Source: Rosa chinensis
Lineage: Eukaryota; Streptophyta; Magnoliopsida; Rosales; Rosaceae
DNA length: 64,000 nt
Direction: 5' to 3'
NCBI RefSeq assembly: GCF_002994745.2
Contig: NC_037094.1
Coordinates: forward strand, 3,084,001 to 3,148,000
In this document: positions 1 through 10,137 of the stretch, piece after piece
Layout: each line of letters starts with the position of its first letter
Position numbering within the stretch: position 1 is the stretch's first letter
The notes under the pieces: model-generated
Told to the model about the DNA's origin: nothing
What the model saw: only the letters and a program-made list of their open reading frames with translations
Databases searched by the model: none
Position numbers and translations under genes: made by a program

Positions 1-400
1 TTCAACTGCTCACGGAGGTCTGATTGGCCAGGCCGGGGAAGCAAATCCAGTTGTCTGAGTCGAAGTAGGCTGGAGTATAACTGTTGAAACAAGCAGGAGC
101 CGGAGCTTTTGTTGTCTAACCTCTTCGCATATCCGGTCTGAAAATTTGGTGGTCAAAGGCTACTGAGAGCCACGGCAGCTCTTCACGACTCCCTGACTTC
201 GACCCACTCTAGATTACAAGAAACTATCCACTGCCATGGTATGTTCTTTTCACTTTAAGTCTTTGCTTTGTCTTCTCCAGAGTCAGAGTTTTTGCTTATT
301 AATTGAGACTGTATTATTGATTGGTTGTGAAATTAGGGTTTTTCAAATTGGGGGATTGTGTAAATACCAATTGCTTTGAATTTTGTTTGGTTTGAATTAG

Positions 401-522
401 GGAAAATCGGGGAGGCTAAAGCTAAATTAGCGAGGACGATACGAGAAGTTTTTTTCTTCATCTTCCATGAGTTTCCGGTGAAGAAAGGCCCTGAGGGGAT
501 GACAGAGATGGAAGAGAAATGA
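401..522 (+). other. possible small coding exon, unrecognised
   Basis: After a splice-acceptor-like TTAG at 397-400 there is an open frame of about 40 codons ending in TGA at 520-522. The peptide is basic then aromatic (KIGEAKAKLARTIREVFFF, then FHEFPVKKGPEG). Upstream, an ATG at 236-238 is followed directly by a GTATGT donor-like site, but joining it to this exon puts the frame out of phase, so either the gene model is incomplete or the copy is broken. I do not recognise the protein. Bases 1-235 look like a GC-richer leader but hold no clear coding frame. Confidence 0.22.
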
Positions 523-631
523 TTGAGTTGGGCTTGAGGAATGTTTTGACCTCTTGACAGATCAATAATGAAACACTCCGATTTCCTTTTACTTTATGAT
601 TATATAAGTTGCTCTTTTGTTGAATCTGGAT

Positions 632-959
632 TATTGACTAGATATGTCGATAGGAATGTTGTTGCTCTTTACAACTGTTATGAATGGCTATTTAACCAAG
701 TGATAGTAGCTTTCTATTTTCTTATGCTCGTATATTTTCAAATTGATGTTAATAGTTTTTGTTTTCATTTTGATAGATTTCACGTTAGTAGCTCTTTATA
801 ACTGTTATAGTGGTTTTTCAACAAGGTGATAGTAGTTTTTTATGTCTCTATTAGTATCTTTTTAAGCTGATGTTAATAGTTTGTTATAATGGATTTTTAG
901 CACATTGACAGTAGGTTTCTACATCTATTGTAATAGATTTTCACAACTATGATAGTAGA
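632..959. repeat. degenerate GTAG-rich tandem repeat, left part
   Basis: Loose repetition of a unit containing gatagtagntttt, roughly every 50-80 bases (for example near 700, 825, 905 and 950). The same kind of repeat resumes at 4355, directly after the MULE, so the MULE inserted into the array. No gene is seen here. Confidence 0.45.
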
Positions 960-1424
960 TTTTTAAAAGGGAAAATGGTCCGTACGGTACCCGAACTTTT
1001 CCTTCTTATAACTTTTGGTACCTGAACTTCAAAAAATATCACTACGATATCTGAGGTTCTTTGCCCGACCGAGCATTGGTACATATGGCCGTTATCTCCG
1101 TTACGGAACTTACCAGCTGGCAATTTTGATCATAAAATGACAAGTTTACCCTTTATTCTTTTTTTACTATTTTTTTCCTTAGATTTTTTTTTTTGTGAAT
1201 GTTTTTTCCTCAGTTCTTCTTCTTCCTCCTTAGTTCCTCTTTTTTTTTTTTTTTTTTTTTAAACTAATCCTCCATCAAATTCATGCCAAACCCAACTCCT
1301 CACCCCCAGAGACTTTTGTGTCTTCTTCTTCTTCTTCATCTCTGTAAAAGACTCCATCTTTTCTCCTCCCCCAACTAACCCACAACCCAAGACCCATTTT
1401 TGACCCTAACCCATTGCGCCTGCA

Positions 1425-1709
1425 ATGCTCAAAAACCTCCGCCGCCTCTTCTCCCGTCTCTGATGGCCGTCCCGTCGCCGGTCCAGGAATAAAGTCGTCA
1501 TCAAACGGTTCTAGAAAACGAACTCCAAGTCCCAATTTGAGCACGAACCCACTTCCAAAGGGTCGTCGTCGGCGACGGTTCACCCTAACGGCCAGCTGGG
1601 CGGGTCAGAAACTGATAAGTCCAGGCCTATTCGGGTTGCCACTTTCAACGCCGTCCTGTTCTCAATGGCGCCGGCGATTCAGACGCCGGAGAAAATCGAG
1701 CAAGATTAA
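1425..1709 (+). pseudogene. captured N-terminal fragment of an endonuclease/exonuclease/phosphatase-family gene
   Basis: One frame of 94 codons runs from an ATG to a TAA with two internal stops (TGA near codon 13, TAG near codon 32). It reads MLKNLRRLFSR at the start, then RNKVVIKRF, and later PIRVATFNAVLFSMAPAIQ. This pattern of a basic N-terminus followed by an IRVATFNAALFSMAPA-type strand is how I remember plant endonuclease/exonuclease/phosphatase-family proteins beginning. The catalytic domain that should follow is absent. The fragment lies wholly inside the MULE and is GC-richer than its surroundings, as expected of transduplicated host exon sequence. It is not expected to make a functional protein. 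Confidence 0.55.
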
Positions 1710-2088
1710 AATGGCGTCAAGGTCGTAAAGAACATAAATTCCAGAGCCAAATCGGAGAACTAGCGCATTGACAGAATCAACCCCCAAGAGGAAAAGAAAC
1801 AGTTCACCGGAGGTTGAAATCCAAGATGCAGATCAAACAGTTCACCTTAGTTCTCTCTCTCTCTCTCTCTGTTCTTCTTTCTTCCTCTTTCCAGATCAAA
1901 GATCCAAGATGCAATTTTGAGAAACAAAAACAACCCAGAACTGAAATCAATCAAAACCCAGAAACCAAAACACACCACCACATTTCTATTAAATCAATAC
2001 ACAGAAACAAAAGTAATCTTCGTTCCAATTTCATAAAATTTCCAGAAAATCAAATCTAAAAGTCTTTGAATTTTTGTTCTAACTCTCT

Positions 2089-2332
2089 GCATATGATCAT
2101 CGTGAGCTGCTGCTTTGCTTGGAGTCGAATCATCTGAATCACCAGTTTGATCTGAATCCTTACATATGCTGACAGAAATCCCATTCTCCTTTTTCTTCTT
2201 CGGCTCTTCCTCATAAACCAACATCATAAACCGGCGAACCGGGAAAATCCCATGAACCTTCAACCACTTCTCAACACAATCGCCATGAAGCTATGCAAGT
2301 TCTTCCTTGACGGCTTGACACAGACCCCTTGA
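2089..2332 (-). pseudogene. captured RING-H2 finger gene fragment
   Basis: The minus strand reads CQAVKEELA, a stop, then LHGDCVEKWLKVHGIFPVRR followed by an acidic/lysine tail (EEEPKKKKENGISVS). The spacing matches the second half of a RING-H2 domain, where FH-x2-C-x2-W and CPxCR are expected. Here the final Cys pair has decayed (F and R in place of C), and the first Cys pair is only partly recognisable. It is the second unrelated gene piece inside the same MULE, in the opposite orientation to the first. Identification rests on the HGDCVEKWL core and is moderately sure. Confidence 0.45.
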
Positions 2333-2565
2333 TGGCACCTCCGATCTCCTCTCCGACGTAACAACCAGACGACCAAAAGGAGTGGCATGTTGGGACGACC
2401 CTCCTAGATGCACGACACACCTTCCCGGCCTCCACTCATCGCCTGCCCAAACCAGAGAACCCCAAATTGGGTTCTGCATCACAAGTTTCATCAAATCATT
2501 TTAACCCAAGTCTGGTTTCAGTGAAGGTCCTAAAGGAAGAAGAAGAGAACGGTTTTTTATTATTA

Positions 2566-4095
2566 GGGGCCGTGACCACTTACCCAATTTTAGCTTAAAA
2601 ATTGCTCACTTACTCCACTAAGAGTTTTTTAACCCCATTTACCCAATCAAACAATATTTGACAGTATTGCCCTCTTTCTCTCTCGACTCCCCTTCTTCCA
2701 GACTCTCTCTCTCTGAATTGTTCAACCACGGCTCTGAGATGTCCACCTTCGGCAGCCAGCCTCAGAAACTCCACCTCATACTCCTTCAGTGACCTCTTCT
2801 GCTCCAAATTACACACGGTGGCGATGAATCGACCACGGCGAACTCGCCGGGTGCCGAGACTCATACCAGCAGAACCAGGGGCTCGCGTCGCCGCGCAAGC
2901 TAGTGGTGGCGATCTTGACTCGGTCGGCGGCTGGGATGTCGAGGTAGGCAAAGTGGCAATCGGTGGCGGTGAGCTAGTGGACGACGTTATCGTTGCCGTG
3001 GAAGACGGGTTCTCGAGGGCGATGAGTTTGTGGAGATGAGACTGTGAGGTCTGGAACTCGGTTTGCTTGGTGGAGATGAAGAGTGCGGCGATCTGAATCT
3101 CATGGATCTGAGAAGGAAAGATTGAAGCTCGGTTTGCTCATGGATTTGAAGCTCGGTTTGCTTCACCGTAATCCTTCTTTTTTTTTTTTTTTTTTTTTTT
3201 TGCTCATGGATCTGAGAAGGAAAGATTAAAGCTCGGTTTGCTCATGGATCTGAAGCTCGGTTTGCTTCACCGTAATTTTTTTTTTTTGGTAAAATTGGGG
3301 CAGAATGCCCAGAAGGAAAGAAAACGTATAAAAGTGAGTATTGTAAGGCAATAATATGATTACTGGGGGGCAGTAGACACATTATTGGCCCCCAGTAGAC
3401 TTTGATACGAGGGACATGGATCACTATAGTGTGGTGTTTTGATAAGTTACATGTTGTTTTCTGTGTATTAAAGTCAAATTATCTGTGAATCCTACAAAAA
3501 GGTGCATTTTTGGTGGTCTATTGGGAGGCAGTAGAAACATTAGACTTTGTATTGGGGGGCAATAATATGATTACTGGGGGGCAGTAATATGATTATAAAT
3601 TGATCAATTGTTCTTGTAGTGTATTCATTTTGGTTTTGGGAGTTCATACAATTCACTGGACGTCAATAATATGATTTTTGGGAGGCAATAATATGATTAC
3701 TGGGGGGCAATAATAGCCGGATTCTGGAATCCGGTCACCGGTCGTCGGAATCCGGTCACCGTTCGCCGGAGTCTGGTAACCGTTCTCCGGAGTCCGGTCA
3801 CCGTTCGCCGGAGTCCGGTCACCGTTCGCCGGAGTCCGGTCACCGGTCGCCGGAGTCTGGTCGCCGGAGACTGCGCCGGCCACTAGTCACCGTAGCACAG
3901 CAAGGTGGAAGGTGAGTTCTCTCTCTAAGTGAGAAAGAATGAGAGGGCAAAAAAGTCTCAAAAAAAAAGAAAAAAGAATTAATTGGGTAAAGGGAAATAA
4001 TCCCTTAGAGTGTTTTGGGTAAATGTGGTTAAAAAACAGTTGCTGGAGCAAGTGGGCAATTTTTAGCCTAAAATCGGGTAAATGATCATTTTCCC
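2566..4095. mobile_element. nested Mutator-like element inside the larger MULE
   Basis: Inverted repeats of about 85 bp lie at 2566-2650 and 4010-4095; they share the core attttag.ctaaaaattgc and gttttttaacc.catttaccca. The flanking 9-bp duplication is TTATTATTA at 2557-2565 and 4096-4104, although this is low-complexity and further TTA repeats follow on the right. The interior has a pair of imperfect repeats around ctcggtttgctcatggat (3105-3270), poly-T runs, and a 21-bp minisatellite. No transposase is seen. A GC-rich stretch at 2815-3020 could be another captured gene piece, but I cannot name it. Confidence 0.7.
3716..3862. repeat. 21-bp minisatellite
   Basis: About seven head-to-tail copies of a GC-rich unit close to gccggagtccggtcaccgttc, with point differences between copies. 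It sits inside the nested MULE. Both strands can be read as a Gly/Asp/Pro/Thr-rich repeat peptide (for example GDRTPAN), which is a by-product of the repeat and not a gene. Confidence 0.8.
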
Positions 4096-4354
4096 TTATT
4101 ATTATTATTATTAGTGCAGAGAAAGGGAAAATATATTTAGTAAAAAAAAAAAAGATTTAGACATGAAGGGACGAATATACCCTTAAAAAATTGACAGCTG
4201 GCAAGTTCCATAACGGAGGTAACGGCCATATGTACCAATGCTCAGTCGGGCAAAGAACCTCAGGTACCGTAGTGATATTTTTTGAAGTTCAGGTACCAAA
4301 AGTTATAAGGAGGAAAAGTTCGGGTACCGTACGGACCATTTTCCCTTTTTAAAA

Positions 4355-4790
4355 CTATAGAAGTAGCTTTTTATTTTCATAGAGAATAGATTTCTCAGTT
4401 TATGGGAATAGCTTTTTTTCTACTTGGTAGTAGTTTTGGGTTTTGTGAGAGTAGGTTTTGGTGTTGGTTAGTGTAGTTTTTGTTTTGCTTGATAGTAGCT
4501 TTTGGTGATGGTGAAAGTAGCTTTTGTCACTGGTGATGGTGACAGTAGTCATTTGTTGCTGGTGAGAGTATCTTTTTGTGTCCGTAACAGTAGCTTTTGT
4601 TAATAATGTTAGTAGCTTTTGATTTTTGAGAGCGTATCTTTTTTTGGTAACAGTAGCTTTGTTATCGGTGACAGTAGCTTCTGTGACCTCGCTGGAGGTT
4701 ACCTGAAATCTCATTAGAGTAGTTTTTGTTGCTAGCCACAGTAGCTTTTGGTGTTAGTGATAGTAGATTTTGTAGTCGCTGGAGTTTGCC
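4355..4790. repeat. degenerate GTAGCTTTT tandem repeat, right part
   Basis: Roughly 14 imperfect copies of a unit around gacagtagcttttgttgntggt, spaced about 25-35 bases. It continues the array interrupted by the MULE at 969-4345. Bases 4791-5138 pass into a GC-rich ccggagt-type stretch and then AT-rich DNA with nothing recognisable. Confidence 0.6.
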
Positions 4791-5153
4791 TGAAGTTGAT
4801 CTGAGACCCGCCGGAGTTGGCCAGAGATCGGCCTGAGTCCTGCCGGAGTCGGCCGGAGACCTCGCAGGAGAGGAGAGAGAGAATGGTTGTTGACTTTTTA
4901 CTCTAATGACATTTACGTAAATATGTTGGTTTTTATATCCAAAATATAACACCATTTTAAATCTAGTGGCCTTAAGAGGGAAAAAATTAGATGGTGGACT
5001 TATGGCTAAAAAAACATTTAAAGATGCACTTATATGTAATTAACTCTAAAATTAACTTATCTATTTTTTTTAATCAAGAAAATTGCATTATATTTTGATG
5101 AGATGTGCTATATTTAAATCAGATTGACGAAACATTCAATGTGACAATCAAAT

Positions 5154-8100
5154 AAATATTATATGCTAACATTCCCTTACCAATAATATTGGTATTTTCT
5201 CACTAGCCCCATATTAGATTAGTACTCTGATACCAGAGTGGAAAAGCTAGGGTTTCCCCTTCTCAAATACTTGTCTTGTTCAGCGTCGCACCCGCGTGGG
5301 CGTGGGCTTTCGGCCTAGTCGGCATGTGGCCTGTGCAGCTGGACGGGCATTGTTTCTCCTCAGATTTCTGAGGTCTAAGTGTTCATTGACAAGGTTTTTT
5401 TGGTTCAAGCGTGGTCCAAGAAAGGTAGAGGGAGGCGGATGTCGGGATGTGTAGATCGTTTCCGATCTAGCTCTCTCTCATCGTGAGCGTTCACTGGTGT
5501 TGGCTGATGTGGGGGTATGGTTGATTGGCGATAGGATCGGGAGTCACCAACTCTTCGGTGTTCTGGGTGACTATGCTACTCTCAACGTAGATCTGTGAGG
5601 GTTGGTGGCGTGGTGGTGCGAATTAGTTGGGGTCGGATTGTTAGGGGCGGGGGTGACGGTAGATTAGTGGTCTGCAACTTCGGCATTTGTGGATGTGTTT
5701 GGGGATGGGCCGAGCTTGGGCTTTAGGCCTTGTTGGTGGACTTGATTGGGCCTTGCGGGGCTGCTAAGGTTTTAAATAGTTTTGCTATTTTATTTCCAAT
5801 AATTCCCTTTTTTGGGGAGCCATGCACTTGTATGTGTCGTGTGCCTAGTTACTATGAGCTATGCACTTGTATATGTTGTGTGCCTATTTACTATGAACTT
5901 TGTTAAGTGAGCGATTAGTTCGAATATAGATGGTATATCTTCTATGTATCACAGTAGGTGTAACGCCCCAAGCTGCACCTCACCAGCTTAAGCACGTCAC
6001 AGTGCCGCGGGCCTCTAAAACATAAACCGAACAATCGATTTATATTCTAGAGAACCGCTAGGCAATTTATTTGAGAACTTTTCGTAAAAACACAGTGGAA
6101 GGTACAAATATTTTTGAGGTGAAAATCTTTGAGTTGCTAAAATTTATTTCATTCGTCTAGAACTTGAAATGAGTTCTCACACAAGAGGTACGAACTTCAA
6201 GGAAATGAGAACTCAACCAACATTGACACAAGGCTAACTATTAACAAGTCTCGGGATACGAAGATCGAGAAATAGAATTTAGAATAAGGTTCAAACGACG
6301 ATTTACCGAACTTGTTCTGCACACCCAACTCCTTCCGCTATTGTCCCATCACCAGTGCACAGTACCTGCATCCACACTATTGTAGGGGTGAGCTTTCGTC
6401 CTCGCTGCTCTACAGGAACTCTACCACTACTAGGTTTGAAACCAGTAAATATATATTTGGGATCCCAGTATGAAAATAAGCTTAAACCAAATATTTTTAA
6501 GGAATGACAAACGTTAATGTTTTTCAACTTGAAACTGATGCATGATGCTTAAATAAATATGGCGCCAAATCCAATTCTTACCTGATGGCCGGTCCCATAG
6601 ACCCACTACACGACCTTACCTCAAATTAATTTATCACCAGGTAAGCGTAGCGAGAGCGTCCGCTACCTAGCTACACACACGGATCGGGTCGTCATTGCGA
6701 TCGCTCACCGTCCGACCGGTGTAACTAACCCTCCGGAGGTTTTGGGGATCGAACCCAAGGAAGTCAGAGCCACCCTTCGCTCTCAAGCCATCACATTTCT
6801 CACATGGTTTGGTTAGTATGCATTGCATTTGAACATGACCAAACCGTACCAACTAACATGCATTATTTAATAACAATATAAGACAATCACTAACCGAGGA
6901 GAGTCCTGAAACCCTACCTGGATTCCGATGCTTTCTCTCACGTACTCCGAGAGTCGCGAACCTTCTGTTCCTCGGGTAACTGGAGTCCTAAGTTCCGACA
7001 TTTCGATAGTCAATATCTTTTGAACAATTAATTGAAATCTCGACGAGTACAAATCGTACAATCAAGTTTTCCTGGTTTGACCAGGAGTTGACCAACTTTG
7101 GCCATTGTTTGACCAACGTTTGACCAATCGATACTGGTTCGATAATGAACCCAAATTACCGAACATTTACTTGAAATTTACGATATCGACCAAACATATA
7201 TTGAGTGCACATGATTACTAAGGCCACCCAATATATATGCTTATATATCAATTTATTTCACTTTATTTCTTTCACTTTCTATCCATTTAACATATGCACA
7301 AGCATAGAACATGTTTCCAATTTCGTCAACAATTTATCTCAAATTTACTTAACAATTTCGTCCCATAGTAATTTGATGGAATTTACTATGGACACCCAAT
7401 ACTTTTCGATTTTCATACAAGGTGTACCCAAAATTAGTAAGGACACCCAAGCTTCTTAACTTGACCAATTCCACCCTTCGAATCCATTTCCTTGACAATT
7501 TACTTGATAAACCATAATAAAAATACCAGAATAGTAACTCACAACAACTTAACAAACTAACACACAACCAAGGTAATCTGAGCTCTACCACAACTCCACA
7601 GTTCATTTCATATACAAACAATCGATTCCAATCCAGAGTTTCAGTACCAGCAACAGATAAACCAACTCAAGCTACCAACTTCGGATTTGCATGACAATAA
7701 CCAAACTTCAATTCAAGATTTTGAATTATACCTTCACAACCCAACTCGGTTTTCCGAAATTCCTAGCTGAACTGGGCTAATGATGAACTGAGGATTTTGA
7801 CGCCAATAACCCAGCAAATCTCTTGATTTCTGGTCCACCAACGCAGCCAAGATGAAAACCAAGCCCAGCATAACCGGAAAAACTACCGGCGTCGAGGAAC
7901 ACAGCAACTCAAAATCAAACCCAGAAACGAAATCGTTAACACGCGGTCAAAATAAAAATCTAATTATACTGGGGTGTAGAGCTTGACGAGGAGATGAAGT
8001 TTCATACCAACTATAGCCCAGATGGTGGCCGGAATCGCCGGAACTCGCCGGAGGAGTCTCCGAGCTTCCAATCGTTGTTTCTCCGTTCATCGTCGATGCA

Positions 8101-8753
8101 TGGACAATCTGAGGATGCAGGGAGGTAGGCGACGCAGAGACGAGGGAAAGGTAGCTGTGCGCCGTCGTGGGGTGGCCGGACGTCGTCCCTCCTCTCAGGT
8201 TTCTCTGTCGGGCCGTGCTGCGTCTCGGGCCAGAGCACCGAGTTCTCCCTCTCTCTCGATTCTTCTGGTTCTTCCCACTAACAAAACTCATGTATATAGC
8301 TTGACCAATTAATGATGGGCGGCTAGGATGAAGCGGTGGGTAGATCAATGGCTGGGAAGAAGCGGTGGCTGGATGGATGGCCACGATCGCACAGTTGGTT
8401 TTTCTTTTATTTTTCTAAAATCCCATAACTTCGAAAAATCGTTATAAATAGCTCGATTACTCGGAAAATTCCCCGAAAATTTCCACGAACTCGTCGGGTC
8501 GTGTACTTTATTATCCCACTCCTAGATTGAGGATTTAACTTTATGAAAATTTCTGAAAATTCCCTCAAGCATATTGACACTCATCGAGATCGTTAAATAA
8601 TTTCGCGTACGATCTCCATTAAGCTAGACACACTTTTCCGGGGCTCACAGTAGGTACTCCTACAACTTCTTGATCTGTCTAGTCGAAGGTAGCAGAAGGA
8701 TATGTAATGACCACCTTGGCATGAGTTTAATGAAATCCACATTTCAAAAAAAA
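5154..8753 (+). mobile_element. short non-LTR retroelement (split by a solo-LTR-like insertion)
   Basis: A 15-bp direct repeat with one mismatch brackets the element: ATGTGACAATCAAAT at 5139-5153 and ATGTGACAGTCAAAT at 8754-8768. The 3' end carries an A-run (about 8745-8754) after a LINE-like tail ending in gaaatccacatttc. Removing the 5959-8649 insertion leaves about 0.9 kb with no reverse transcriptase, so this is a short non-autonomous copy. A 39-bp tandem duplication (atgcacttgtat...) occurs at 5822-5899. Bases 5270-5770 are GC-rich and contain no ORF I can identify. Confidence 0.5.
5959..8649. mobile_element. long solo LTR (or LTR-type insertion without coding region)
   Basis: The 2691-bp block starts TGTAACGCCCCAAG and ends CGGGGCTCACA, and is flanked by a perfect 5-bp duplication GTAGG (5954-5958 and 8650-8654). 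TG...CA ends with a 5-bp duplication are the hallmark of LTR retroelements. No gag or pol frame occurs inside, and I see no internal pair of repeats, so a solo LTR left by recombination is the simplest reading. LTRs of 2-4 kb with this kind of terminus are known from plant Ty3/Gypsy chromoviruses of the Tekay type; the family assignment is inference. ORFs within it (for example 7947-8384) have no recognisable domains. Confidence 0.7.
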
Positions 8754-8954
8754 ATGTGACAGTCAAATGTTTGATTATCATATCAATTGGCTAGATTATA
8801 TGACTAAAATGGAAAACCAAATGTTATTCCCTTCACATTAATGTTTATCAATTTTCAATAGTGGCAATATGTGATTATCTCGCTCTCTCTCCCCTTACAC
8901 TCTGTCAGGGTTAGGGTTTTTGGGACTGAATTGTGCGGCGATCTCTCTCATCTC

Positions 8955-10080
8955 ATGGCCGCTGCTATTGCTTCCATGACTTCTAAACTTGCGACAAGGC
9001 TGTCGCTTAAGGACGGCAAAGAGCCATAGATCTAGGCAACATTCGGATTTCGGGAAAAGAATTTTTGGCTAGGAACTTTTACCTAGTTAAGCGACTGAAC
9101 AGCAGTCGTGCGATGACTTTGGATTTGTTTCACAACGCTATTAGATCCATGTGGAGGCTAACGGGGATGGTGGAGGTGCAACCCCGTGTAGACCGTTTTT
9201 TGTTTACGTTCACTCATGAACGTGACATTGTGAGAGTAAAGAAGGGAGGACCATGGGGTTTCCAGCGTGCCATGGTGCTTCTCAACGATTATGACAGATT
9301 TTCGGATATCTCTGCCGTCAAGCTAGACTTTGTGTGGATTTGGGTGGAACTACACATGTGCGACTGGTTCTTCCCATCAACGATCTGGTTCACCTGAGTC
9401 GTAGGGTTAAGGTTTCCCCAGTGGATGTTCTAACTTTACAGTTTAGGTACGAAAGGCTGCATAGGCGGTGCAGACAGTGTTCAATGCTCAATCATGGAGG
9501 GGAGAGATGTCCTCTAGAGACAGAGGAAGAAGCGGCGTCGGTTAAGGGTTTTGTTTAGCCTCCTTCGGCGGCGCCTTCTCTTCCAACTCTGGTTTTTAGG
9601 GCTAATGCCTAAACTACTGTTCATCCCTATCTTCTTTCTGCTTTCAAGATACCTAACCTGTTGAAAAAGAGGATGGTGCAAATCTAGGCCTTACCGGAGG
9701 GAGTGGAAGCGCCCATCTTGGAGGGTACCTCTGCCAACCCCCAACTTGCTGGTGTGCGGTGTCAAAGGGAAGAAGAGCCACCGACTGACGGTAAGAAAGC
9801 AAAGCATAGCTTGGCTTTAGTTCCGATGGGTCTTCAACCAGAAAACCTTGGTTTTGATGTTTCATCAGCTAGGGGTTGTTTGATGTGACTGTTACCTCGG
9901 CCCCAAAGGTGTACAAGAAGAAAGGAAGGCCCTGTGGGAAGAGAAATACTCCGAAGCCTTCCCTAGCGGGCTCTATTTGTGCTGGCTCTGAGTCAGGAAT
10001 GTCAGTTGCTTCTGAGGGAGGATCTGGAGGTCTACAGATGGTGGTGGCCTCGGAGATGGAATCCCTTCCCCATTCTGGTT
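8955..10080 (+). pseudogene. LINE ORF1 remnant (DUF4283 plus CCHC knuckle)
   Basis: Begins MAAAIASMTSKLATRLSLKD and then runs through frameshifts and stops. The section at 9065-9397 encodes a DUF4283-type domain (YLVKRLNSSRAM, RFLFTFTHERDIVRVKKGGP, GFQRAMVLLNDYD). After a frameshift the next frame gives QFRYERLHRRCRQCSMLNHG, followed by the remainder of a zf-CCHC_4 knuckle (ERCP). A basic C-terminal stretch KKKGRPCGKRNTPKPSLAG follows near 9910-9970, as is usual at the end of plant LINE ORF1 proteins. At least one frameshift near 9360 and several stops show it is dead. DUF4283 followed by a CCHC knuckle is typical of plant L1-like nucleic-acid-binding ORF1. Confidence 0.75.
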
Positions 10081-10137
10081 AGGAGTACGTGGGCTACAAA
10101 CCTCAAGTACTAGCATTTCTGTTTTGTTCGTTTGCAA

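Larger units (their letters stand above)
969..4345. mobile_element. Mutator-like element with captured gene fragments (Pack-MULE type)
   Basis: The ends are long terminal inverted repeats of about 160 bp (969-1136 and 4187-4345), both starting gggaaaatggtccgtacgg when read inward, with only a few mismatches. The element is flanked by a perfect 9-bp target duplication TTTTTAAAA at 960-968 and 4346-4354, the signature of Mutator superfamily insertion. No transposase frame is visible, so it is non-autonomous. The interior contains two decayed host-gene fragments (1425-1709 plus, 2089-2332 minus), a CT microsatellite near 1853-1871, and a second MULE at 2566-4095. Confidence 0.85.

Noticed and set aside
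3716..3862. possible CRISPR-like array
   Set aside because: Units are directly adjacent with no unique spacers, and this is a plant nuclear sequence.
3653..3883. repeat-peptide ORF (GDRTPAN units)
   Set aside because: It is produced by a 21-bp minisatellite inside a transposon, not a gene.
6700..6800. tRNA-like GGTTCGATCCC box on the minus strand
   Set aside because: The surrounding bases do not form an acceptor stem or D-arm, and it lies inside the solo-LTR-like block.
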